A stretch of 64,000 nt of DNA from Bretschneidera sinensis. Its lineage: Eukaryota; Streptophyta; Magnoliopsida; Brassicales; Akaniaceae. Both the position numbers and the translations under genes were made by a program. The notes below the pieces were generated by a model, which was not told the DNA's origin, made no database searches, and worked only from the letters and a program-made list of their open reading frames with translations. Shown one piece after another: positions 11,039 through 22,845 of this stretch. The stretch lies in assembly GCA_023935145.1 (NCBI GenBank), contig CM043700.1, positions 24,460,001 through 24,524,000 on the forward strand. The letters run 5' to 3'. Every line of letters starts with the position of its first letter. Position 1 is the stretch's first letter.

Positions 11039-12667
11039 TCAAGCTCTGGAACCTGGACTACATGGACAACTGGAGGCTTGCAACAATATGTAGTATGTCA
11101 TCGTGTCCAGCCTGACCAGCACTAGAGCCACCATGATGTGGACTAGGTGCTCACTCGTCAGTGTCCATAGTAGTGGAAGGAACTGCATCACCTGGTATCT
11201 CGTCGTCCTCCTCGCTGCTGTCATCATCACCGATCTATATATTCCTCCTAGCCTTGGAGTAGATCATACAATCTCAAATCGAGCACCCCATCTTCTTTAA
11301 TGAAAACACATTAATAATGTCCTTAGGGCCGATATCCTAAGCCTCAGAGGCAGGCAAGGGGACATGGATATGCTGGAGGATCAATATTATAAGCATCCCA
11401 TATGGGAGGCAGTCGAAGTCACTCGTTTTGCCATTAATCATGTTGGCTAGCAAGAGGGGGTAAATATTGAAATGGTATCCAATTTTGAGACACCAAATCA
11501 ATACTGCATCTATCTTAGACAGATAGCTCCGACTCTCAAGTCTCGGGTGGATGGTCCAACTCATGATGAGATTAAACAACTTTGAGTCGAGGGGCATGTT
11601 ACTACATTGGTAAAATGTAGTGGGCCAAAATATATAGTTAGGGTTGCCCCTAACAATCTAACAGGCCTCATTATAATCAAAGTTATCTAGCCATCTATCA
11701 AGACTCCACTGAACCCCTCTCACAGGGATTCTCAATATATTGACCAGGAGGTCAGTGTTCACCTCAAATTCTACACCTATTACACTGGCATTGAACTGAA
11801 GAGCCAATGGACTCGGTTTAACCAGGTTGGCATAGAATTAGTGAATGAGGCGTGGGTAACATTTCTGGTGTATTTTTACAAGCGGGGTAAAGTGTATAGC
11901 CTTAAAAGCGGGTAATATGTCAAAATTTGTATGACGGATAGAATCGAAATCGATGAATCTACCCGTCATGATTTTCTTATAATATATGACAGAGTTATAC
12001 CTGTTCTTAGCAGTGGGGCTCCAGAAGAGCGAGTCACCCACTTGAAGTGATTGTTACGACCACAAAGAAACGATGAATCCCAACTACGAATCTATAAGAG
12101 CCAAAATAGCTAAAGACATTCCATCCAGCGTAAGCCTCTAGATAATCTGGAATGCGACGTAGAATACCCGAAAGCCCTAAAAAATGCATGAGAAAAAGGG
12201 TCAGATTAACCTCGAAAAGAGTGATCCAAAAATAGATTTTACCTAAAGTTTCGGGGTATATTTGACCAAAGATTTTACCCACCCAATAGTGAAATCCTGC
12301 AAATAAAGCAAAAATGGCTCCCATAGAAAGTACATAATGGAAATGTGCAACCACATAATAAGTATTATGTAAAGCAATGTCTAGCTCAAAACTTGTCGGG
12401 ACTATTCCTGTGAGTCCTCTTATAGTGAACAAAAAGATGAACCCTACAGCAAATAACATGGGTGTTTTGTATTGCGAGCTCAATCCTCACCTTCTTGCTT
12501 GAAAAACCAACTAGCCCCTTCTCCTTAGTGTCTGGTGCTAAGGTTTTCTTGGATTGGTGCCTTGCAGGCGCGTGAGGTCCAGCAACGGTGGTCTTTATCA
12601 TGATTCTCTCAGAAATTTTGTGAAAATTTTGTTTAGAGAGAGATTTGGGGAAAAATTGAGTTTTCAA
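11039..12667 (-). pseudogene. Copia-2 accessory ORF (putative plant transposon protein domain), split by a cox1 insertion
   Basis: Minus strand, same direction as pol and between pol and the 3' LTR. The N-terminal part is at about 12667-12480 (basic, KKTLAPDTKEKGLVGFSSKK). After the mitochondrial insert it continues with NRYNSVIYYKKIMTGRFIDF and FTPLVKIHQKCYPRLIHYFY (12041-11820), then IMSWTIHPRLESRSYLSKID and LLANMINGKTSDFDCLPYGM (11597-11337). This pattern is that of the domain often annotated 'putative plant transposon protein' (PF20167-type) in plant retroelements. Its function is unknown. The C-terminal part (11330-11039) is Asp/Glu/Ser-rich. Several stops and frame changes make it a relic. 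Confidence 0.7.
12040..12476 (-). pseudogene. cox1: Nuclear mitochondrial insert: 3' part of cox1
   Basis: Minus-strand translation is unmistakable cytochrome c oxidase subunit 1: [44 protein letters not shown] and [14 protein letters not shown], ending at VVVTIT. The conserved heme-ligand His pair (AHFHYV) is present. Only about 145 codons of the roughly 530-residue protein are here, without start or end, and several conserved residues are changed, so it is not a working gene. It interrupts the Copia-2 accessory ORF. It must have reached the nucleus from mitochondrial DNA or an RNA copy. No clear target duplication was found. Confidence 0.92.
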
Positions 12668-12836
12668 TTCGTAAAAAGTTGAAAAATAGATGATTTGAGG
12701 TATGATTGAAGGTTCTATGGAGTTGTTTTGAAAGATTTTGGTCTAAAATCAAGGGTCTTCTAGAGAGAGAAAGCTTAGGGTTTTCAAAAATGGCGTAAAT
12801 TTTTTGAAAATCTGAAGCGATTATATATAGTATCGC

Positions 12837-13112
12837 GATACTAGTTGACTGGGTTAGGGTACCAGTCAACTGGGTCCTTCATATTTTGAGGACAATGAAA
12901 CATACTAATCGACTGGGTCGGGATAGCAATCGACTGGGTAATCTGGCAGTGAGATACCAGTCGACTGCGGTGTCTAGGAGAAATTCAAATTTTTGGCTCC
13001 AAGCTTCTCGTTTGATACTAGTCGACTGGTTCTTTTGAAGCAGTCGACTGGTGAAATGGGCAGTGAGGTACCAATCGACTAGATTGACTCAACTAGTTGA
13101 TTGGGTCCTTTA
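12837..13112. repeat. Palindromic CAGTCGACTG motif array upstream of the accessory ORF
   Basis: About ten copies or near-copies of CCAGTCGACTGG / AATCGACTGGG in 280 bases, in the minus-strand leader between the end of pol and the accessory ORF. The same motif is in both Copia-2 LTRs. Confidence 0.8.
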
Positions 13113-13149
13113 CAAAACGTAAGATTTTAAGCTCCAACTTGGAATTTTA

Positions 13150-14186
13150 GCACGAAATAATTTATCAATGTCATCTTGAGTAAGAGATATATTAAATAAA
13201 AGTTAATACTCATTCACTAGATGTCAGATATGCATAAAATGAATGATAACGCAATCAAACATACATTTTATCATAGTTTTTGAAGCCCATTAATAGTCTA
13301 ATCTTGCTAAAGCTATCTTCGTTCAATGGCTTAGTAAGAATGTCAGTTATTTGGTCCTCTGAAGGTATGAATTCTAATCTAATATTACAATTTTACGCAT
13401 GATCTCTTATGAAGTGATGTCTTATTTCTAAATGTTTGGTTCTAGAATGTTGAATAGGGTTTTTGGTCAAGTTGATAGTACTAGTGTTATCACAATGAAT
13501 TGGTATATCTCTAAAGTTCATGCCATAGTCTTCTAATTATTGTTTCATCCATAACACTTGTGCACAACATCTTTCAACTACTACATATTCAGCGTCGGCG
13601 GTCGATAGCACAACTGAATTTTGTTTCTTGGAAAACCAAGAGATTAACATTGCACCTAAAAATTAGTATGTTCCACTAGTGATTTTTCTATCTAGCTTAC
13701 AAACTGAAAAATTAGCATCCGAATATCTTACAAGTTCAAAAATTGATTTTCTAGAATATTATAACCCTAGGTTTTGAGTCTCTTGTAGATATCTAAGGAT
13801 TCTTTTTACTGCAATTATATATGATTCCTTAGGATTAGCTTGAAATCTAACACACATACATACACTGAACATTATATCAGGTCTACTTGCAGTTAGATAA
13901 AGTAAAACTCCTATCATGCTTTTATAAGTTTTAGTATCTACACACTTACCTTCCGCATCTAGGTCAAGTTTTGTAGAAGTACTCATAGAAGTGCCAACTA
14001 ACTTTGAACTTTCTATCCCAAACCTCTTTAATAAGTCCTCAGTGTACATTGATTGATTAATGAAGATGCCTTTTTTCAATTGTTTGATTTGAAGTCCCAG
14101 AAAGTAGGTAAGCTCTCTTATCATGCTCATTTCAAATTCACCTTGCATACACTTAGCAAATTCTTGACACATAGATTCATTAGTAG
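13150..14186 (-). pseudogene. Copia-2 RT C-terminal part and RNase H
   Basis: Minus strand. From 14172: ECEFAK-like start (MCQEFAKCMQGEFEMS), LTYFLGLQIKQLKKGIFINQ, then SMIGVLLYLTASRPDIMFSV, typical of copia RT beyond the catalytic box. RNase H follows at about 13660-13270 with HSRTKHLEIRHHFIRDH. The upstream half continues at 23408 across the gypsy insertion. In-frame stops near 13755 and 13400 inactivate it. Confidence 0.87.
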
Positions 14187-14311
14187 TGTAATACCCGTAT
14201 TCGTAAAGTAAGGGTAAAGAAGTAAATTAATAAATATAGCATGAAATTAAAATCATATAGTTTACGCAAAGGATTTAATATTGAACAAAATAGTTCTTTA
14301 AAAAAAAAAAT

Positions 14312-14475
14312 TTAGGACGTGGACGGCATTAAAGGATTTTTGGGACGTGGACATCATTAAAGGATTTCTGGGACGTGGATGTCATTAAAGTATTTTTGGG
14401 ATGTTGATGTCATTAAAGGATTTTTAGGACGTGGATGTCATTAAAAGATTTTTGGGACGTGGACGTCATTAAAAG
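14312..14475. repeat. 27-bp tandem repeat with ACGT core in the gypsy 5' LTR
   Basis: Six units of about 27 bp, each with TTTTTGGGACGTGGACGTCA-like sequence. The repeated ACGTGGACGTC contains ACGT cores of the type bound by plant bZIP factors. The same array is at about 20812-20976. Confidence 0.85.
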
Positions 14476-15859
14476 AAAAGAAGTAAAAAAAAAACTTTTG
14501 ACCTGAACATCTAGAATCAAGAAAAGGAAAAAAAAAGAAATAAAATTATTAATTAATTAATTATTTTTTTCTTTAAAAAAAAAGTCAACAAAAGTTGGCA
14601 GCAGGTGCTGCCTTCTGCCAAGCAAAACAAAGGAAAGGCAGAGTTTCAAATGAAACTCTGCAAGTCTTGCACGTTTCATGAAACGTAGAGACAGTGTAGA
14701 ATGTGGAGGGGGGTTAAAGACAAATAGTGTAAGTAAATTGAGGCTGCCAAGATTTTTGTGTAGTGAGGCCTGTATATATATATACACTTATGTGAAATCT
14801 GTTTACAGATTTCACATACTCTCTTTCGATCTCTCGTTTTTCTCAAAATATTTGGAGACTCAAAGAAAGAGATTTTCTGCGGAATTGCATAGAGAATCAG
14901 GAAAAACTATCAGAGAAATATAAGATAATAATATAGTATTTATTTTTGAATTTCTTACATTTATAAAAATTTCCAGAAAGTCAAAGTGGGAATTTTCAAA
15001 GTGTATGGTTTCTATCGAAATGAAGAATAAATTAGAAAATTTATACAAATATGATGTCAGGTATTGGCGATCTACAACTGGGGAAATTTCTGAGAGAAAC
15101 GGGAAAGGCAAGAAGGTGATCCACGAGTAGCTTTAAGAGCTACGTGGTGAGTTGGATTTACTTTAAGTAATCTAAATAAAATCAATTATTTGGTGATAAT
15201 ATTAAATTTAATTATTAAAGTATGCTTGGGTGATAGATGAAAAATTTATTTATGGGTATGATAGGAAATTTGGACATGTAGAAATATTTTTCGATGAGAA
15301 ATAATATTTTTGGAAATCATAAGTTTATTAGAGAATAAAAACAATAAATAAATTATTGATGAGATATATTGATGTTTTAATATGAATTATGATGAGGTAT
15401 ATTTTAGTGGATATTGATAAGTTTTGATGGATGAGTTGATGTGATTTGAGACGAATTTTAGTGGATCTTGACAAACCTGGATAGATGATTCGATATGATT
15501 TGGGATGAGAGGAAATTTGTAGACCTTTTGTTATATAAATTTGAGAAAAATCAGGATAGATAATTTAAGTGTTTTAAATTTATATGTTGTTTTTATATTG
15601 CTGTTTATATGCATAATTCATATAATTGCTCATATACATATGCATTAAATGAGAAAGAAAAAGAACCGGGAAGGCAGTCGGTCTAATGAAATAACCATGA
15701 CAGCCGGTATATGTTGGAAATAAAAGTGACACTGTGCCAACCAGTATATACTGAGAATATTCCGTGAGAGAGCCGGTCTGAGATAATAACAACCTATCGA
15801 TAGGTGGGAAGACGTTCCCATCATAATCATTCATGCATTTGCATATGTTTTAATTATTG

Positions 15860-16290
15860 CTGCATTATCGAAATGCTGAGGTGTGATGTATCATCATGAA
15901 TATAATTATAGATGATTGAGTCTCACAGAAAGAGACAGTTATGATGAAAATATTATTGAAAAGCTGAGATGTGGTATATTGTTGTGAATGATGGCTGAGT
16001 CTCATAAAAGAGACAGCTATGATGAAAATATTATTAAAAAGCTGAGATGTGGTATATTGTTGTGAATGATGGCTAAGTCTTATAAAAGAGACAACTATGA
16101 TGAAAAGATTATTGAAATGCTGAGATATGGTATATTATTGTGAATTTAATTATAGATGGTTGAGTTTCGTAAAAAGAGATAGCTATGATGACGAGATTAT
16201 TGAAATACTGAGATGTGGTATATTATTGTGAATTTAAGTATAGATGGTTGAGTCTCATAGAAAGAGACAGTTATGATGATAAGACTTATC
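15860..16290. repeat. About 75-bp tandem repeat in the gypsy 5' LTR
   Basis: Five or six units sharing GCTGAGATGTGGTATATT, GAGTCTCATAAAAGAGACAG and GCTATGATGAAAATATTATT. The GTCTC...GAGAC part can form a small hairpin. The array recurs at about 22430-22845. Confidence 0.85.
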
Positions 16291-16841
16291 TAAATGGTAG
16301 ACTTTACGATGTGAACCTCATTATGAGGTAATTATGAGATAACTGATAGTCTTAAGGTGGAGCAATGGTTAAGAAGAAGATATTGATAGAGAATGAATCG
16401 TATGACATGTGTAATAATATTAGAAAGTTATCATCAGGTTATGTGAAAAATAAAAGATTAAATATTAAATGACTGTTTATGGAATTTGGAATACTTTTAG
16501 TAAATTTAATTCACTAAGCTTGTGAAGCTCACCCCTCATTGTACAACGATTTTCATATAGCAGGCTTGGCAAATAGTTTGGTGAGTTGAGGTTCAGAAGA
16601 AACCATTTTCTGTAAGCCGCGTACGTGTCATCATCCTCAGACTAATGAGAAAATAAAAATGAAAAAAATTTATTTGTAAATTTTCATGCATATTACGTTG
16701 TATAGAATGTTTTAAATATTGGGTTGGTGTAAATTTTTTTTGGTGTTATTTATTTTTATTGTTGCATATATGTGTCGTGCTGAGATTTCAAAATGTGATG
16801 ACACTGTTTCGGGAGTGGCCAACCCGGGATGTGTCGTTACA

Positions 16842-19800
16842 ATTTTGGTATCAAAGCATTAGGTTTTTAAGATTCTATAGACTGCATAAAAAGTAAGAAA
16901 GTGAAAGATTAAAATAAGTAATAATGAACAGTCTGAGGATGACACGTGGACATGCTAGTGCTAGAGTTAGAATTGTTGCTTTGAGAGGGCGTGGTAGGCC
17001 CATAATCTTTTTGATAAGTCGAGGTTGAGTCTGAATATGTGGTTCCTAGAAGGGAACGTGTTGATAATATGATTGATATTAGTAATATAATTGAGGTATG
17101 AGAGAATTTGAAGTTGAAAGAGATGAGATAAGATAAACTCTTACACCTACTCTTGAAAAGTGAAGGTAATAGATGATAGAGTTGATAACTTATAGCATGG
17201 ATTTGATGAACATGTTGGAGTAGTGCCTGAGGTTGTTAATCCAGTAATGATAAATGTTCAAAGGGGAAATGTGAGTTTATGCGTAAGATGCAGGGAGATT
17301 GTTAAGTTGAATGCTTTGTAGTTTGTGAACTCTTTTAAGCCTAAGTTTTGGAAGAAACATGTAGAAATATTTTTTTGTACTTTACCAATGATTGATAGGC
17401 AGATGGTTGCCTTTGCTCTGTTTTAGTTAGAAGGAGAAGTTTTGGATTGGTGGGAGGATATTCTTCCCAAGGTAAGTGCAAAAATTGATGTGAAATAGGT
17501 TTAAGGAGGTTTCCCTTGATAAATGTTTTCCTTAGACCTTTAGAGCCCAATAAGATAGAGATTTTATTTATTTGAGATAAATATGTTAGTTGTGGCTTAG
17601 TATAATAAGAGATTTGTGGTTGTACCGGAAATGGTAGACTAGAGGAGAAGAAGTGTTAGAGGTTCAAAGATGAACTATATTTTAAGATTTGATCGAAACT
17701 ATTTTACACAAGGCATATGAATTATATCATATTAATGGATATATCATTTCAGATTGAGAGAGATGTGATGGAGTTTAAGGGAAAGAGAAAAAGTGGTTAA
17801 AAAGACTTAGACATAAAGGTTATAGAGGTAGTGGTAGTATGAGTGTACAGGGTGAGAGACCACCCCAAATGAGGCATTCCTTGTTACAGAAAACTAAAGT
17901 ACAGAGTCAGAGGCAAACAGAATCTGATGCTTATGTATCTTAAAATACTATTGGTGGGACCCTTAGATTTTGGAGACATGTTATGAGAACTAGAAGTCAC
18001 GGCAGAGGAAATAAGTATGCCACCAAGGAGAAATGACAATCTGATGCATGATTCGGAGACAAAAGTTTGCTATAAATATATTCAGATGAAACATTTATCC
18101 CAGAATTGTCAAAATTTAAAATGTTTTATGTGTGGAGAAGGTGGACTTGTCAATATAGGTTGATCTTGATGCAACCCATTCTTTTGCATCAAGTATTCAT
18201 ATGAAGTCTATGGAAGTATGTATTAGTCCTTGGATGCAAAATATTTTTTTGAAGTTCTCACTTGAGATAGAGGGTAATCATAAAGGTTTACAAGGGTTGT
18301 GTGATTTGTATCAGTAATAGAAAATCTGAAGCTGATTTATTATCTTTGAATATAATATATTTTTGGGAGAGAATTGGTTATCGTGTCTGGGTTGATTGTT
18401 CCAGAAATAAGGTAGTGTTCGAGATATGGATATGAGGAGTGTAACTTTCAGAGAGAGCATAAGATATTCTCAAACTATCTCATTTTTCTCTGAACACTAG
18501 GAGATAGTTGAAGAAGGGTTTTAAGGAGTAATTGGGCATGCATAATGGATTCTAATAAGGAAAATAGGAAGTTGAGTAAATCTTGGTGGTAAAAGATTTT
18601 TTTTTAATATAATTCTTGATGAGTTGCCTAGGTTGCCTTCAAGTAAGGAGATTAATTTTTCTATTGATGTGATACTAGGATCATCACATATATTTAATAG
18701 CACCCTACATAATGGTACCAGTTGAATTAAGAGAGAGGAACGTACCATTTTAAGTATTTTTTGAATAAATAATTTTTCGGACCTAACGTATTTGGGGAGC
18801 CCCTATGTTGTTTGTGAAGAAGGAAGATGAAACGATGAGATTGGGTATAGACTACAAAAAGTTGAATAAGAATAAATACATTTTTCCCAAGATAAATAAA
18901 TTGTTTGAGCAGTGCAAGGAGTGAAAGTATTTTCTAAGATATATTTGAGATCAGGTTATCACCCATTTGATAATAAAAGAATGAGACATGTCTAAGACTG
19001 CTTTTATGACACGTGATGGTCATAAGTTGACTAATGTTCCAGAAACATTCATGAACTTGATGAATCGAGTGTTTAAACCATATTTTAACAAGTTTATGGT
19101 TGTATTTGATTTCTTGATGTATTCTAAGGAGGAAGAACAACATGTGAAACAATTAGACAGTGTGTTGGAGATTCTGATGAAAAAGAAATTATATACAAAG
19201 TTCTCTAAGTGTGAGTATTAACTGAATGAAATAACTTTCTTGGATCATGTAATATTGAGAAATGGATAGCAGTTAATTTACAAAAGGTAGAGACAATGTT
19301 AAGATGGGAGAGGCCAACTAATATGACTGAAATTAGAATCTTCTTGGGGTTAGCTGGTTATTATAGAAGATTCTTTCAGAAATTTTTTTTATTATTGTAA
19401 TACAGTTGAATAAACTAACCAGGAAAAATGTGAGACTTGTATGGTGAGGGAAGTGTGAGAAAAATTTCTAATCACTAAAGGAGAAATTAACTACAGCTCC
19501 AATATTTGTGTTTCCTTCTGGTGATGAAGGATTTGTGGTGTATAGTGATACGTCACATCAATGATTAGAATATGTGTAACATAGGAAGGTTGTGGGCTAT
19601 ACTTCTAGGCAATTGAGGATTCATGATAAGAAATTTCTCTACTCATGACTTAGAGTTGGCTGCTATAGTGTTTACTTTAAATATTGGAGATATCATCTAT
19701 ATGGAACCACTAGTGAGATAGTCATGGGTTATAAAAGTTGGACATACTTACCTAACCAGAGGGAGCTGAATTGGAGGCAGAGATGGTAGATGAAGTTGAT

Positions 19801-20693
19801 TAGTGACGATGATTGTACAATTCACTATCATCTAAAAAATGCGAATGTGATAGTTGATACATTGAGTAGAAAGTCTACAAGAAAGTTAACTGCTAGTGGG
19901 AACCCTGATGTGAAATATAAGGGATTTAGAGAAATGAGAATAAAGTTGAATATCAGTGGTAGAGGATCATGGATAAAGAATATAGTTGTATAGCCATTAA
20001 TAGTAAAAATTCTTTAGAGATGCAAAGTAGAGATACAGAGATAGAAAAGATTAAGCATTGATTGCTTACTAGAAAGCGTTTTGCGTTCAAAATTTGGAAT
20101 TAGGGTATTTTAGTAATGGAATTTTGGAGTTGTGTTCCCAATATTGTGAAGTTGAGGAAGGAGAGAATGAGAAAGGCACATGATGATGTAGATTCGATGC
20201 AACCAAGTAACAATAAGAAGTATAGAGAATTAAAACAGAATTTCTGGTGGTTAAGATGGAAGAAGGGTGTATTGAGATTTAAATAGGAAAGGAAAGCTGA
20301 TTCCGAGGTTTGTGGGACCTTATGAGGTTGTGGAGAAAGTTGGGCTACTTGTGAGCAGCCTGAATTTGCCTCCAGAATTAAAACACTTATATAGTGTGTT
20401 TCATGTTTCACTTTTAAGAAAATATATACATGATGAGTATTATAATATTTCAAGTTAAGCTAGAGAAATTCAGAAAGATTGGGTGTATATACATGTACCA
20501 ATAAGGATTTTAGAGAAAGGAACAAATTTTGTATAATAAAGAAATTGTATTAGTTAAAGTACAGTGGCGGAATAAGGATGTTGAAGAGATTACGTGAAAG
20601 TGTGAGATAATTATGAATAAATATTATTCACAATTGTTTCTGGAGCAAAGTAAAGAAATTTCGGGGACGAAATTTTTGTAAGGTGGGTAGAAT
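16842..20693 (+). pseudogene. Gypsy gag-pol remnant (integrase core deleted)
   Basis: Plus strand, riddled with TAG/TGA stops. A gag zinc-knuckle trace (CYKYIQMKHLSQNC) is near 18070-18110, and a protease trace (LDATHSFAS, where DSGATHSF is usual) near 18165-18195. RT at about 18820-19220 has [31 protein letters not shown] and FMNLMNRVFKPYFNKFMVVF; the catalytic Asp pair is lost (FDFLMYSKEE). RNase H lies at about 19480-19900 and the integrase zinc region at about 20150-20270 (KYRELKQNFWW). Then the text jumps to the C-terminal FVGPYEVVEKVG and LYSVFHVSLLRKYIHDEY (about 20310-20450). The DDE integrase core is missing. Confidence 0.87.
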
Positions 20694-20811
20694 TGTAATA
20701 CCCGTATTCGTAAAGTAAGGGTAAAGAAGTAAATTAATAAATATAGCATGAAATTAAAATCATATAGTTTACGCAAAGGATTTAGTATTGAACAAAATAG
20801 TTCTTTAAAAA

Positions 20812-20976
20812 AAAAATTTGGGACGTGGAAGACATTAAAGGATTTTTGGGACGTGGACGTCATTAAAAGATTTTTGGGACGTAGATGTCATTAAAGTATT
20901 TTTGGGACGTGGATGTCATTAAAGTATTTTTGGGACGTGGATGTCATTAAAAGATTTTTGGGACGTGGACGTCATT
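20812..20976. repeat. 27-bp tandem repeat in the gypsy 3' LTR
   Basis: Second copy of the ACGT-containing array described at 14312-14475, again about six units. Confidence 0.85.
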
Positions 20977-22429
20977 AAAAAAAAGAAGTAAAAAAAAAAA
21001 CTTTGGACCTGAACATCCAGAATCAAAAAAAGGAAAGAAAAAAAAATTTATTAATTAATTAATTTTTTTTTCTTAAAAAAAAAAGTCAACAAAAGTTGGC
21101 AGCAGGTGGCAGCACCTACTGCCAAGCAAAACAAAGGAAAGGCAAAGTTTCAAATGAAACTCTGCAAGTTTTGCACGTTTCATTAAACGTAGAGAGTGTA
21201 GAATGTGCAGGGGGGTTAAAGACAAATGGTGTAAGTAAATTGAGGCTGCCGAGATTTTTGTGTAGCGAGGCCTGTATATATATATATACACTTATGTGAA
21301 ATCTGTTTACAGATTTCACATACTCTCTTTCAATCTCTCGTTTTTCTCAAAATATTTGGAGACTCAAAGAAATGCTGGAAGAGCAAAATTTTAAAGAGAT
21401 TTTCGGCGGAATTGCATAGAGAATCAGGAAAAACTATCAGAGAAATATAAGGTAATAATATAGTATTTATTTTTGAATTTCTTACATTTATAAAAATTTC
21501 CAGAAAGTCAAAGTGGGAACTTTCAAAGTGTATGGTTTATATCGAATTGAAGAATAGATTAGAAAATTTATACAAATATGATGCCAGGTATTGACGATCT
21601 ACAACTGGGGGAATTTCTGAGAGAAACGGGAAAGGCAAGAAGGTGATTCACAGGTAGCTTTAAGAGCTACGTGGTGAGTTGGATTTACTTTAAGTAATCT
21701 AAATAAAATCAATTATTTGGTGATAATATTAAATTTAATTATTAAAGTATGCTTGGGTGATAGATGAAAAATTTATTTATGGGTATGATAGGAAATTTGG
21801 ACATGTAGAAATATTTTTTGGTGAGAAATGATATTTTTGAAAATTATAAGTTTATTTGAGAATAAAAACAATAAATAAATTATTGATGAGATATATTGAT
21901 GTTTTAATATGAATTATGATGAGGTGAATTTTAGTGGATATTGATAAGTTTTGATGAATAAGTTGATGTGATTTGAGACTAATTTTAGTGGATCTTGATA
22001 AACCTGGATGGATGATTCGATATGATTTGGGATGAGAGGAAATTTGTAGACCTTTTGTTATATAAATTTGAGAAAAATCAGGATAGATAATTTAAGTGTT
22101 TTAAATTTATATGTTGTTTTTATATTGCTGTTTATATGCATAATTCATATAATTGCTCATATACATATGCATTAAATGAGAAAGAAAAAGAACCGGGAAG
22201 GCAGCCGGTCTAATGAAATAACCGTGACAGCCGATATATGCTGGAAATAAAAGTGACACCGTGCCAGCCAGTATATGCTGAGAAAATTCCGTGGCAACCA
22301 GGACTAAGTTGCAAAGTAAAGAACCGAGAGAGAGCCGGTCTGAGATAATAACAACCTGTCGACCAGTGGGAAGACGTTCCCATCATAATCATTCATGCAT
22401 TTGCATCTGTTTTAATTATTGTTGCATTA

Positions 22430-22845
22430 TCGAAATGCTGAGGTGTGATGTATCATCGTGAATATAATTATAGATGATTGAGTCTCACAGAAAGAGACAG
22501 TTATGATGAAAATATTATTGAAAAGCTGAGATGTGGTATATTATTGTGAATGATGGCTGAGTCTCATAAAAGAGACAGCTATGATGAAAATATTATTGAA
22601 AAGCTGAGATGTGGTATATTATTGTGAATGATGGCTGAGTCTCATAAAAGAGACAGCTATGATGAAACGATTATTGAAATGCTGAGATGTGGTATATTAT
22701 CGTGAATTTAATTATAGATGGTTGAGTTTCATAAAAAGAAACAGCTATGATGACAAGATTATTGAAATACTGAGATGTGGTATATTGTTGTGAATTTAAG
22801 TATAGATGGTTGAGTCTCATAGAAAGAGACAATTATGATGATAAG
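22430..22845. repeat. About 75-bp tandem repeat in the gypsy 3' LTR
   Basis: Second copy of the array described at 15860-16290, with units more alike than in the 5' LTR. Confidence 0.85.

Larger units (their letters stand above)
14187..16841 (+). repeat. 5' LTR of the gypsy element
   Basis: 2,655 bp. It contains a 27-bp tandem array (about 14312-14475), a TATA-like run near 14771-14785, and a roughly 75-bp tandem array (about 15860-16290). Confidence 0.9.

Noticed and set aside
12034..12483. Long open frame encoding cytochrome c oxidase subunit 1
   Set aside because: It is only the C-terminal third, lacks start and end, and is embedded in a retrotransposon; treated as a mitochondrial insert, not a working gene.
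14312..16290. Regularly spaced repeats suggesting a CRISPR-like array
   Set aside because: Units are direct tandem repeats without unique spacers and lie inside a gypsy LTR of a plant genome.
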